A DNA stretch of 64,000 bases from Batillaria attramentaria (lineage: Eukaryota; Mollusca; Gastropoda; Batillariidae): assembly GCA_018292915.2 (NCBI GenBank), contig JACVVK020000001.1:4358501-4422500 (forward strand), read 5' to 3'. The translations under genes and the position numbers were made by a program. Below are positions 34,397 through 45,947 of this stretch, in pieces. Below the pieces are notes generated by a model. It ran no database searches and was not told the DNA's origin. It saw only the letters and a program-made list of their open reading frames with translations. The first letter of the stretch is position 1, and each line of letters begins with the position of its first letter.

Positions 34397-35278
34397 GATC
34401 CTGTAGGCGTCACTGCCTCGTAATAAGAACTCTACTGATCATTAAGATCATGTAGGCGTCACTGCCTCGTATTAAGAGCTCTGCTGATCATTAAGATCTT
34501 GTAGGCGTCACTGCCTCGTATTAAGAACTCTACTGATCATTAAGATCCTGTAGGCGTCACTGCCTCGTATTAAGAACTCTACTGATCATTAAGATCCTGT
34601 AGGCGTCACTGCCTCGTATTAAAAACTCTACTGATCATTAAGATCCTGTAGGCGTCACTGCCTTGTATTAAGAACTCTACTGATCATTAAGATCCTGTAG
34701 GCGTCATTGCCTCGTATTAAGAACTCTACTGATCATTAAGATCCTGTAGGCGTCATTGCCTCGTATTAAGAACTCTACTGATCATTAAGATCCTGTAGGC
34801 GTAACTGCCTCGTATTAAGAACTCTACTGATCATTAAGATCCTGTAGGCGTAACTGCCTCGTATTAAGAACTCTACTGATCATTAAGATCCTGTAGGCGT
34901 TACTGCCTCGTATTAAGAACTCTACTGATCATTAAGATCATGTAGGCGTCACTGCCTCGTATTAAGAACTCTACTGATCATTAAGATCCTGAGGGCGTCA
35001 CTGCCTTTTATTAAGAACTCTACTGATCAATGAGATCATGTAGGCGTCACTGCCTCGTATTAAGAACTCTACTGATCATTAAGATCCTGTAGGCGTCACT
35101 GCCTCGTATTAAGAACTCTACTGATCATTAATATCCTGTAGGCGTCACTGCCTCGTATTAAGAACTCTTCTGATCATTAAGATCCTGTAGGCGTTACTGC
35201 CTCGTATTAAGAACTCTACTGATAATTAAGATCCTGTAGGCGTCACTGCCTCGTATTAAGAACTCTACTGATCATTAA
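34397..35278 (+). repeat. 49 bp minisatellite, 18 copies
   Basis: The unit GATCCTGTAGGCGTCACTGC then CTCGTATTAAGAACTCTACTG (split here by a single base step) and ATCATTAA repeats with period 49 for 882 bp, exactly 18 units. Most differ from the consensus at 0-3 positions (CGTCACTG, CGTCATTG, CGTAACTG, CGTTACTG variants). A small hairpin AGGC...GCCT lies in each unit. 49 is not a multiple of 3 and frames close, so it is non-coding. Confidence 0.97.
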
Positions 35279-35452
35279 GATAGACTTTTAGAACCGACAT
35301 GCGTATTTACAAGCGGAACTTTGAAAAAAGACAAATTTGCGGCGGCAAAGTCTAGATGTCGTTCACTTGATTCGAGGGTTTTTGTTGTTGTTGTTGTTTT
35401 GTTTTGTTTTTTGCGTCGCTGCAGTCACTACTTGCAAAATCTTTATGTTCCA

Positions 35453-35487
<35 letters not shown>

Positions 35488-35871
35488 TTCTGTGAAACCT
35501 AGTATTTTTTAGAATGTGCACCTTTAATCGGGTCGTGCCGTAACTAGGCAAAGTGATTATCTCACGTAAAAGGGATTTGGAAACGCGTCAAACTGAGATT
35601 TACGAGCAACACGCAATCGACACATCCAATCCTGTTAACGACGTAATGCTCGGATTCCGCTCCTGTAAGTAATGTACATAACTTTATGTGGCAGTGCGCT
35701 GTCTTCTTTTGGGTGTGTGATGTTTTTATTGTGTCTGTACTAGCCAATAGCTTTTGCGCTTTTTTTAAACTGAGGACGGTGGCATGAGCGACGGGGTAAC
35801 GAGAAGAAATGCTGGAACAGGTTCATCGCTCTCAGCTGGAAATCAAACTTATGAGATTCTTGTATTCAATG
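35279..35871. other. intergenic with (GTT)n and (GA)n
   Basis: GTT units at 35380-35398 and (GA)n at 35456-35483. No gene seen. Confidence 0.5.
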
Positions 35872-35935
<64 letters not shown>

Positions 35936-35947
35936 GGGGGGGGGGGG
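35872..35947. repeat. (GT)n followed by G14
   Basis: About 60 bp of GT ending in a G homopolymer, the same junction as at 5836-5893. Confidence 0.95.
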
Positions 35948-36116
35948 CTCGGTCCTCCAGACGCTTCCGGAAAGCTCGATTATCCCAATTTGAATTTCAT
36001 TTTGTTTGCTAGAGGAAATTTGAAGAATGCGTCTCACGTTTTCCTGCTGTCAGTGCTGTGTGCAGTCCCCCTTCTCTCTCCTCTCTCTCTCTGTGTCTGT
36101 CTCTCTCTCTCTCTCT

Positions 36117-36164
36117 GGTATGTGGTGGAAAAGGACGTTAAACCCCAAACACCCACCCACCCCC
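36117..36164 (+). mobile_element. SINE family A tail fragment inside (CT)n
   Basis: GTATGTGGTGGAAAAGGACG, TTAAACC and CACCCACCC are embedded between CT-rich arrays on both sides (36080-36116 and 36165-36180). It is a severely 5'-truncated insertion in a microsatellite. Confidence 0.85.
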
Positions 36165-36532
36165 TCTCTCTGTGTCTGTGTCCATAATCACAGGAGAAGT
36201 AGTAACAGAACCGCACGGGAGGCAATCAAAATAGACGCCCTTTTTCCCATTGCTATGCCGCTTCATAGGTTTCGACGATTGCTCTCATCTAAAGCCGTTA
36301 GTTTAAAACGTGAGCATATACACGTCTTTAGATTGTAGTAACGTATTAGTACAAGTCGGTTTCTGGGTGGTAAACGGTCCCTTTCAATCGTTCTAACTGG
36401 CAACTGAAATCCAAACGTTCTCCCGGTGCTATGGCGTTTTGAGTTTGGAAAAAAAAACAAAAAAACGCGGGAATCCGCTGATTGGCGGTGCAATGATTTG
36501 GAGCAGTATGGCACCATAAAACAAACAAAAAA
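36165..36532. other. intergenic, no gene seen
   Basis: Unique-looking sequence to about 36445, then A-rich. Confidence 0.5.
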
Positions 36533-36765
36533 ACAACAACACACACACAAATAAAGATCCCCCCGCCCACCCCCACCCCCCACCCCCCCCCCCAAAAAAA
36601 AAAAAACAAACAAACAAAAAAAAACCCCAAACAACCAACCAACCAAACAAACAAACAAACAAAAAACAAACAAAAAAAAAACCACACACACACACACACA
36701 CAAAAACCCCAAACCAAAACAAAAAACCCAAAACAAACAACAACAACAACAAAAAAACAACCCAC
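36533..36765. repeat. A/C-only tract with C runs
   Basis: CACA, CCCC runs near 36560-36594, A12, then CAAA and CAA units. Long minus frames rich in Phe, Cys, Val and Leu are artefacts. Confidence 0.9.
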
Positions 36766-36900
36766 CGCCCATCCGTTTTGTTTCAACCTCGTCAACAGTA
36801 GTTTAAGCAACGGTAGATACCTAAAATGGCTGTGTGAACAATCGTGTCAATATAATCTGTGCTGTTTGAAAACACAGCTTGATTTTTCTCTCTCCCACAA

Positions 36901-36962
36901 CCTCTCTCTCTCTCTCTCTCTCTCCCCCCTCCTCCCCCCCCCCTCCCCGTCTCTCTCTCTCA
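36901..36962. repeat. (CT)n with C runs
   Basis: CT array interrupted by CCCCCCTCC and CCCCCCCCC. Confidence 0.92.
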
Positions 36963-37970
36963 GGGACAAGTGAGTCGGGGATGAAGAGCCGTGTCTGGTA
37001 TGCACTGCCCAAGTTTTATCATCGACGTGATCGTAAGAACGGACAGACTTTGTTTGGGTAATAACAGTCCTAAACAAACGGCTTTGTTCTGAAAATAGAC
37101 TAACAATAACAATGATCCGAAAAGGCTTTGATTGTCCTGAAAATAAACCAACACCGGCGTAGTACGTACCTGGTGGTACCTGCAAACACCTGTCTCACCT
37201 GAGCGTGTCCTGTGGATCAGATGTTGTCAGAACTCTATTTTCAGCACATTGCGCGATGACTTGGGGAACGCACGACCGACGTGTTAATCGGATTATAGAC
37301 TTAACAGTGAACGTGACACACTTGCCCGGACTGCTGTGGTTATCATTCGGGACGACTGGTTCACATGTTCTGGCTTTCCCGACCCTGCAGCACTGTGTGT
37401 GTGTGCGTGTGTGCGTGTGTGTGCGTGTGTGCGTGTGTGTGTGTGTGTAAAAAGGAATTTTATGTTTTTCAACGTAATTTAACTGAACAGCTACACGGAG
37501 GAAAACCACGTGACATGAATGATTACGAGGCGTGCGTGATTTCCGGTGAGAAAGCATTGAGGCACAATCCATAAAGTGCGAGGCTGTGCGCGCTCCACGA
37601 GTGTCCTCGCATGGCCTTGAACATTCAGATTTGTCTCGCACTATTCAGACGGGCCATCGTCGTATATGACCGCGCTCCTCGTACTTCGCGTGGCGAGGTT
37701 ACTCTCCGTGATCTCCTGGTTGGGGACAGGGGCTTGGACTTCAAAGGCAGGTGCAGCAAACTGTAGCAGCCATGCTTTTATAATTATTAGGCTTCGGAGC
37801 TTACTTGCCTCTCACAAGGTACGCCTTAACATTCTTTGAGGGTTGTTCAACCCCATGCCTGTCCCCCCTCCCCCCTCGCTCCCGCATTGTCGCGCAGCCA
37901 ACCTAACTTTTCACAATCGACACTAAAACGGTTAATAATACTGAAACGATCACTTTCGCAATGTGTTGGC
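36963..37970. other. intergenic with GT/GC array
   Basis: Near 37045-37150 two similar segments (AACAGTCCTAAACAAACGG, TTTGTTCTGAAAATAGAC; TTTGATTGTCCTGAAAATAA) suggest short tandem duplication. GT/GTGC array at 37396-37448. No gene supported. Confidence 0.45.
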
Positions 37971-38020
37971 AGGGGGAGCCGGGGTGGTCGAATGGTAGAG
38001 CGCTGGACTTCTAATGCTCG
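37971..38020 (+). mobile_element. SINE family A head fragment
   Basis: GGGGAGCCGGGGTGGTCGAA to CTTCTAATGCTCG, then the match stops at ACAACACAACACC and (CA)n. Loss of the 3' part is unusual for a retroinsertion and points to later deletion or repeat-mediated replacement. Confidence 0.85.
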
Positions 38021-38288
38021 CACAACACAACACCACACACACACACACACACACAGTGCAGCACAGAGTTGACATGAAATATGTTTGCTGAAAACTGCTG
38101 CTGAAAAGCGGCCATTTTGAGAAAATGGCGGCTAAAAGTGTGACACAGGATCCGTGCCAGTATGAGATCCCATCACATATGCCACCTCTTAGAAATAATA
38201 GGCCAGCAGGTGGCATCGAGTTCGCCAATTTGCCAACTCTTTCACTGTGGTAATGCGGCCGTTGCTTTGTTAGTCGGCATTGTTCTGG

Positions 38289-38512
38289 TCAGCTGGAGAA
38301 AGCCGATAGTGCTGAAGGTACTGAGGTGAAGATGGGTCGGTGGATGGCTGGTTTGAGGGCTGCAATGCAATCCTTGGCAGACAACCAACACGCTTCCCGT
38401 AGCTTCTTTGGCTGGTATACTTTGCCCTCTGGGGTCTGCAAATATACCCTAGTCATTTGCACGGGGAGCAAATGAACCCCCAGCTCTCCACTCAGCAAGG
38501 CGATTCCACCTT
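38289..38512 (-). CDS. candidate terminal coding exon, unknown protein
   Basis: A minus-strand acceptor with a fair pyrimidine tract (AGTTCCCTAGTTACGCTCAG) is followed by two bases and 73 open codons to TGA. The peptide begins GGIALLSGELGVHLLPVQM and contains TPEGKVYQPKKLREACWLSA, a normal mix of charged, aromatic and aliphatic residues. No domain is recognised. It may be the last exon of a host gene or a scrap of a DNA transposon. The next open segment upstream on this strand is 39072-39318, but their phases do not join. Confidence 0.4.
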
Positions 38513-38632
38513 CTGAGCGTAACTAGGGAACTAAGGCAATTATTTACTGTTGTGCCACAGCAGGAACTGAGCAAATAAAAGACAACAAAAAACACACAAA
38601 ACTGACCCCACCAAATAAAAACAAAACAACAA

Positions 38633-38811
38633 GGGTGGGTGGGGTGGGTGTCTGGGGGTTTAGCGTCCTTTTCCACCACATACGGGTGATACCAAAGACG
38701 GGGCAACGATGAAAAAGCCATCACAAATATTTGGCTCCAGCCGGGATACGAACTCACGACCCGAGCATTAGAAGTCCAACGCTCTACCATTCGGCCACCC
38801 CGGCTCCCCAC
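38633..38811 (-). mobile_element. SINE family A, full length, perfect 12 bp TSD
   Basis: Reverse element between ACAAAACAACAA at 38621-38632 and 38812-38823. It is close to the reference sequence, hence relatively young. Confidence 0.94.
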
Positions 38812-38849
38812 ACAAAACAACAAATAAACAACCACAACAACAACAACAA

Positions 38850-38850
38850 C

Positions 38851-38917
<67 letters not shown>

Positions 38918-38983
38918 GCACGCACGCCCAAACACACACTTACACACTTACACACACACTTACACACACACACACACACACAC

Positions 38984-39042
<59 letters not shown>
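38850..39042. repeat. (CA)n with CACG and CACTTA interruptions
   Basis: About 190 bp: pure CA, three CACG, then CACTTACA units, then pure CA again. Confidence 0.95.
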
Positions 39043-39045
<3 letters not shown>

Positions 39046-39071
39046 CCCGAGGAGGAAAAGAATTTAGTCTT

Positions 39072-39318
39072 TTATAAATACAAAACAAAACAAAAATCCT
39101 TATACTGCTCCTCATTTACGATAGCGGACTCGACATTCTTGACTGTGTGTGTATCAGCGTCTCTTGTCTTCAATAAAACAGCCGGATACTGCTTCACAGT
39201 GTTGACTTGCGTAAGCCTAGTCTTCCACCATTGCGGAAGGTCATAAACATTCGGAGGCAATGCCCTCTTCTCTTCTCTTAAATCAAACGCATCATCTTTT
39301 AGCACAGCAGCAAGCGCA
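39072..39318 (-). CDS. coding-like open segment, unknown protein
   Basis: About 80 minus-strand codons run to a TAA. Residues include REEKRALPPNVYDLPQWWKT and NVESAIVNEEQYKDF, strongly protein-like and not a repeat. Upstream the frame is closed by TGA just before a weak acceptor-like AATAG at 39319. The flanking minus strand (39330-39400) carries DIEDISQLAPGPASKVWRN in a neighbouring frame, as in a decayed transposon with frameshifts. I cannot name the family. Confidence 0.35.
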
Positions 39319-40584
39319 CTATTTCAAATTTCGCCAGACTTTAGAAGCTGGACCAGGTGCTAGCTGAGAAATGTCTTCGATATCAGAAGAAACTGATGAG
39401 AAAGCGCTTTTTCACACACTGGCAATTCCTTTTTTTGGAAACTGGCCTTTTTCAGATGTGATAACTGATTATTGGACAGGCCCGGATCTGATTGATAGCA
39501 GTGCCAGTTTCAGCGCGTCTGTTTTCTTTCCCGCTCCTCGTCCGCAGATGTTTCAACATGACAAAACTGTCTGTACTGTAGTGACGACACTAAAACCCAT
39601 TAGCATGTTTTAGCAACAGGAGTGTCGAGCGTAAAAAGAAACGGGAAAAAATCAGCTTCCATCACAATGTTTCATCAATAGTATGATGGCAGATGTGCAT
39701 CAGATACCGCCCCCACCCCCCACCCCCCACCCTCTTTCTCTCTCTCTCTCGCGCGCGCGCGTGCGCTCTATGAAAATATTCTTACGTCGTTGTTGCTAAT
39801 CTTTCCTGTATTAGTGTCAGATTTCAAGGTCGACGTTCCCAGCATCTAGAACTTTTACCTTTGTTTAAAAATAAATGTCTCTGTCTGTCTGTTTCTCTAC
39901 CAGTCTCCCTCTTTCTCTGCCCCCTCCCTCTTATCTTTATGCCCCCCCCCCCTCGTCTCAGTCTCTCTCTCTCTCTCTCTCTCGTACATTCTCCTCAGTG
40001 CGGAGAACGGCCAGTCAGAGCCCACTGTACGCGGCCCTACGTCCGTACGTCAGAGAACAAAGCCGGCAGTTAATGTTAATGACAGCAACACAACTACTCG
40101 ACAAGACAAGGTATAATTCAGTCCGCTGAGATCCGGTCAAGCTCTTACACTAGTTACAGGTGGTTGTCCTACCGAACAATATATTGACGTCATCCTAATA
40201 CACGGCTGTCGCTCCGTCCTACCAGAAATAGTGTATCTATTTTGGTCGTGTAATCACTTCTGCTCCTGGGCAGAATGAGCTGCACGGAGTCTGCGAACTA
40301 TTTCAACTGCCGTTTTTTTTTTTTTTTTTTTTTTTTTAAAGGGCGGATTACCATGTAGTGTAAGCTGACGTTGGAAACATACCCGCAAGCCGTCGACAAT
40401 ATAATTCTGATGTCGGTTTGAAGTTTTTTTTTTTTTTTTTTATTTGGCCGATGTGTTTTCTGGCTTCTCTTGAGAAATGTTGTCTCTGTCTAAATCGTCT
40501 TCTCTATAATTTGACTTTGGTTTGTTGGCGTTTATTTAAGATCATTTATAGTATGGTTCAAATGACTCATTCTGCCTGTCAGTC
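39319..40584. other. intergenic; possible transposon remnant then CT and T runs
   Basis: 39330-39610 may extend the coding-like remnant. 39739-39763 is CT/CG-rich, 39955-39982 CT-rich with C10. Poly-T runs lie at 40316-40337 and 40424-40441. No gene called. Confidence 0.4.
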
Positions 40585-41021
40585 TGCCTGCCTAGTCTAG
40601 TGGTTAAGGCATCCGACTTCGGATCCTGAGCTGCCTGGTTCGAGTCCCCGGTGGGCAGGAATATGGTGGGATTTTTCCTGACCGTATCGAGTCAAATCCA
40701 CGTGCAGGCTCGTTTACGGTGCCTGTCTCGCCTTCGTGTACACGCGCACGCACAAATTAATATCAAGTGTGCACGCTAAAAATCCCACGTTCATCTTTCG
40801 AAGAAGAGTAGGCTGTGGTCGGTGTCGTGGTAAAGAGAAATACTGTCGCACGCACCAGAGTGAATAGCAGGGTGGAGGTTTGCACATAAAATAGTGCTTA
40901 GCGGCAGCAGGCTTTCACTGCTTCGTCCTCCAGCCCTGCGGCGCCGTGAGCATTTCAGCAGAGATGGATATGTGCGCCGAGGAGAAGTCTACCATACCAT
41001 ACCATACCATAATATACCATA
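40585..41021 (+). mobile_element. SINE family E, full length
   Basis: tRNA-like head with box A CTAGTCTAGTGGTTAAGGC and box B CTGGTTCGAGTCCCC, body with GGTGGGATTTTTCCTGACC, TGTGCACGCTAAAAATCCCA, TTCGAAGAAGAGTAGGCTG, GCATTTCAGCAGAGATGG, and a tail of CATAC repeats. It is about 435 bp. Other copies: 1252-1528 and 43197-43573. Confidence 0.9.
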
Positions 41022-41050
41022 CTTACCGGTCCGCCTGCCTGCTTGTCTGT

Positions 41051-41163
41051 CCCCGGCTGGGGCCAAATATTTGAGATGGCCTTTTTCAAGTTGCCCCCGT
41101 CTTTGATATCACCCTTACATGGTGGAAAAGGACGTTAAACTTTCAAACACCCACCCACCCACT
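41051..41163 (+). mobile_element. SINE family A, 5'-truncated
   Basis: Starts inside box B (CCCCGGCTGGGGCC) and runs through the tail. Flanks GCCTGCTTGTCTGTC and GCCTGTCTGTCTGTC may be a target duplication, but the site is itself a TCTG repeat. Confidence 0.87.
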
Positions 41164-41206
41164 CAGCCTGTCTGTCTGTCTGTCTATCTGTGTCTCTCAC
41201 TCCCCA

Positions 41207-41209
<3 letters not shown>

Positions 41210-41254
<45 letters not shown>

Positions 41255-41395
41255 TGTGTGTGCTTGTTTGTGTGCTTGTTCCTCTCTGTTTCAGGACTCT
41301 GTGTGTGTTTGCGTGCGTGCGTGCGCGTGCGTGTGCGTGCGTGCGTGCGTGTCTCTGTGTGCGTGTGTGTGTGCGTGCGCGCGCGCGTGTGCGTG
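41210..41395. repeat. (GT)n and GTGC-rich array
   Basis: Pure GT to about 41250, then TTGT and CTCT interruptions, then GTGCGTGC units and a (CG)n patch. Confidence 0.93.
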
Positions 41396-42068
41396 GCGTG
41401 TGTCAAACACTGCACAGCCGACCTCTCTCCCTGTCGGGTCCCGTTTCCAGCATCTGGCGACTGTGTCTGTGATGTACCACACTGTGCGTGCCAATGGGTT
41501 GCCAATAACCGTGAAATAAAAAAGCTGTGGCCACGACAGGGAGCCATTAGGTCAGGATCAGTGCCCGGATTTGATCCCCTTGCTAATCAGTTCAGAACTC
41601 CAACCCCAGATCAACACCAATTCCCCACTGGAGTGACGTAAATCAGCATAACGCAGCATCACAGCGCGACAGCACTCGCTGAGAATGTTGTAGAGCGCAG
41701 GGATATTTCTAGCCAATGTGAGAATTGATAGGCGCCGGTCCGGTTAACTGTCTGTCTGCATGAGTGCATTAGAAAACTCCAATGGGACCTCAATGCTTGA
41801 CCCGTAAGCGCAGGCTCGTGAGGGTATTTTCGGACTTACGCCCATATTCAACAATTACGGCCTATGTCAGGTGTGGTCTTTCTCTTGAAAAATAAGGCTT
41901 CTTTGATTCATTGACTCTCTCTCTCTCTCTCTCTCTCTCTTCTAAATAGTTTTTGTTGGTGTAGTATTAGCAACAACGAGGTTGAAAACTAGCTTTCTGA
42001 TCTTCTTAATTCCATCGTAAATCAAAGATTTACCTGTTTATTCATTGATTCCCTTGCCGTGTCTGTAT

Positions 42069-42070
<2 letters not shown>
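41396..42070. other. intergenic with (CT)n
   Basis: (CT)n at 41916-41940. The rest is unique-looking. No gene seen. Confidence 0.5.

Positions 42071-42137
<67 letters not shown>
42071..42137. repeat. (CA)n microsatellite
   Basis: About 67 bp of pure CA, followed within 30 bp by G-rich GGGGAGGGGGGGGG. Confidence 0.95.
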
Positions 42138-42138
<1 letters not shown>

Positions 42139-42711
42139 ATGCACGGGAGGGGGAGGGGAGGGGGGGGGGCGCTTGCGTGTGTGATTGAAGTTACGCTAAA
42201 GAAGAGGTGACAACATGGACGCTATAAGTATGGTTACATCGTGCCTCAAGTGATGTCTGAAGAACCACGCCATAGTCTGTGTAGCGCGCGGGGCAGGAGA
42301 CCGCATCAATGTTTTATTCGACTGGCCGTGTTTGGCCAGACATGTAAGAGCACAGGTCAAGAACTTCTGACTCCCACTAGACCCAATACAGCACTTGTTA
42401 CACCACCTCAAGGACGAGCGAATAAGGCGGTACATAACCAAGGCAGTCTGTAAGTAGATTTTGACAAGAGTGGGTTTCAAAGTAGTATAGTCCTCTGGCA
42501 ACACTGTGTCACAGGTCATAATATATTATCTTTGTGTAATAGCTGTGTTCTGAGTTTTACACACACAAAAAAAGGAATGCTGCCAAAATTGCTCAGTATT
42601 TTGATGAAATGTTTACAACTCCTTGAAGAAGATGTGCATACCATCTCTTTAATTTTCGTAAATATAGTGAGGCTGGAGACTATTTTTCTAATTTGAACTG
42701 CTGTATTCAGA
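42138..42711. other. intergenic, no supported gene
   Basis: Frames at 42196-42519 (minus) and 42241-42453 (+) overlap and neither has a motif or splice support. Confidence 0.45.
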
Positions 42712-42724
42712 CTCTAATTCTCAG

Positions 42725-42941
42725 GGAAAGCCGGTATGTGGTGGAAAAGGACGTTAAACCCCCAAACACCCACCCACCCACCCACCCAGGGGAAGCCGGG
42801 ATGGTCGAATGGTAGAGCGTTGGACTTCCAAATCTCGGGTCGTGAGTTCGATCCCGGCTGGGGCCAAATATTGTGCTGGCTTTTTCATCGTTGCCCCGTC
42901 TTTGATATGACCTTAAACCCCTAAACACCCACTCAACCACC
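42725..42941 (+). mobile_element. composite SINE A: deleted copy + full copy, one TSD
   Basis: GGAAAGCCGG (first bases of the head) is joined directly to TATGTGGTGGAAAAGGACG and a CACCCACCC tail, then a second, complete element follows from 42789. CTCTAATTCTCAG (42712-42724) and CTCTAATTGTCAG (42942-42954) flank the pair. So the tandem was inserted as a unit, or arose by recombination between two copies. Confidence 0.88.
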
Positions 42942-43196
42942 CTCTAATTGTCAGTAAGCGTCTTAATGCGATGCAGTGTTGTTGACGCTTTCCGCGAGCG
43001 GTCGAACATTCAAATTCCACGACTGTTGTTACACAACTGAACCGCTCAGTGTGGTTCGCTTCTGTTGGCTTAGTGCCAACAGTACAGACGCTGTCACGGT
43101 CGAGGAGTCTAAGTGGTGTGATGATGGACATGGCGAATACACGCCCAGAACGACCTATGAGCGTGAAAATGGTAGCAGGAGTGCCATTACGCCTAC

Positions 43197-43573
43197 GTAT
43201 GGTGTGGTATGGTATGGTAGACTTCTCCTCGGCGCACATATCCTTCTCTGCTGAAATGCTTACGGCGCCGCAGGGCTGGAGGACGAAGCAGTAAAAGCCT
43301 GCTGCCGCTAAGCGCTACCTTATGTGCAAACCTCCACCCTGCTATTCACTCTGGTGCGTGCGACAGTATTTCTGTTCACCACGACACCTTCGAAAGATGA
43401 ACGTGGGATTTTAAGCGTGCACACTTGATGTATGCACGTGCGTGTGTCCACGAAGGCGAGACAAGCACCTGATTTGACTCGATATGGTAAGGAAAAATCC
43501 CACCATATTCGTGCCCACCGGGGGACTCAAACCAGGCAGCTAAGGATCCGAAGCCGGATGCCTTAACCACTAG
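43197..43573 (-). mobile_element. SINE family E, nearly full length
   Basis: Inverted copy with the GGTATG repeat (CATACC tail) at left and the head ending CTTAACCACTAG at right. About ten head bases are missing. Confidence 0.88.
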
Positions 43574-43769
43574 AAAAAATCCCCTGTCAGACCAAACGTA
43601 ATTCTAAGTAATGTATTAGAAAGTGGATGTTAACTCAGTGCAGGCACGGTCGGGTATACGTAATACTGAATCTCGTGCTGAGGCTCATTCTGAAGCTGCT
43701 TCCAGACGGGTGGACAAATGCTATCATCCGTTACAATGTATCATTTAAATGTAGAACCGGGCGGCAAAG

Positions 43770-43941
43770 GGGGAGCCGGGGTGGCCGAATGGTAGAGCGT
43801 TGGACTTCTAATGCTCGGGTCGTGAGTTCGTATCCCGGCTGGGGCCAAACATTTGTGCTGGCTTTTTCATCGTTGCCCCGTCTTTGGTATCACCCGTATG
43901 TGGTGGAAAAGGACGTTAAACACCCAAACACCCACCCACCC
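43770..43941 (+). mobile_element. SINE family A, full length, 13 bp TSD
   Basis: CCGGGCGGCAAAG (43757-43769) and CCGGACGGCAAAG (43942-43954) differ at one base. Sequence is near the family consensus. Confidence 0.94.
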
Positions 43942-43954
43942 CCGGACGGCAAAG

Positions 43955-44494
43955 CTTGCTAGGTGGTAATGAACGACCGCGACGAAGAGGTGATTATTCA
44001 TGGCATGAAGCTGACGATTCAGTTCAGTTCACGCAACATTCAGTTATACGTTATTGTACCATAGATGGGGAAATTATCAATGCAGCGATTTAAAACTGGT
44101 ACAGACAGACATCGATGTCATACAAAAGTTATGCAAGTGATATAGACTATTGTGAACATCAACAACAACTTGACAACAACAACAACTTGGACGACAACAA
44201 CAACAGAATGAATGACAGGTTGGTCAGACCGCACCCCCCCTCCCTCCCCCTCACCTCACATCACCACGACCAGCACGAAAATTCACCCATCCTTATTTTC
44301 GTTGTCTAAGCATAAATAACGATGAACTTAATAAGTTACAACAGTGGTTATCAGTTTCATCCGAGGTAATAATAATTATTGTCAGGAGATGTTTGGCGTG
44401 TACGTGTAGAACAACAACAACGCCATTTCTATTACTTAGGGGCTGCTCTTGCTAATAAAGTAAATTAATTTGGGTTTCCTGGTTTCACTTGCAG
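43955..44494. other. intergenic or intronic, with CAACAA repeats
   Basis: A + frame from an ATG at 44115 reads through (CAA)n (Gln/Asn-rich) to 44309. Its only donor-like site is weak and out of phase with the exon at 44495, so it is not called. Confidence 0.45.
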
Positions 44495-44627
44495 GCGTGG
44501 GGTGCCAGTCCTGTCAGCGGGAAATTGACGAAGCCTTGCAAGCGAAAATGCCACCTACACTTGCCTGTTTTGTCCGGGCCGATTGGAATGACGGCCAGCC
44601 CACATTTTTACGTCATTTGTTTGTGAG
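44495..44627 (+). CDS. candidate internal coding exon, unknown protein
   Basis: TTTCCTGGTTTCACTTGCAG is an excellent acceptor and TTTGTGAG then GTAGGTGTG a good donor, 133 bp apart. One frame is open from edge to edge (two bases, 43 codons, two bases). Residues include VGCQSCQREIDEALQAKMPP and FVRADWNDGQPTFLRHLFV, with a CxxC pair near the start. Both other frames contain stops. No family recognised. No partner exon was found nearby. Confidence 0.45.
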
Positions 44628-44640
44628 GTAGGTGTGAACT

Positions 44641-45947
<1,307 letters not shown>

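Noticed and set aside
34397..35278. CRISPR array (49 bp repeats)
   Set aside because: Eukaryotic context; units are contiguous without unique spacers and no cas-like genes are present. It is a minisatellite.
38098..38125. GCCATTTTGAGAAAATGGC as a hairpin regulatory site or paired YY1 sites
   Set aside because: A perfect 8 bp stem with a 3 base loop, but short, isolated and without context. Too little to claim a function.
39371..39613. + strand frame opposite the coding-like minus segment
   Set aside because: Shadow of the possible minus-strand transposon remnant; no independent support.
44115..44309. Start exon upstream of the 44495 exon
   Set aside because: Coding potential is mostly (CAA)n, the donor is weak and the phase does not match.
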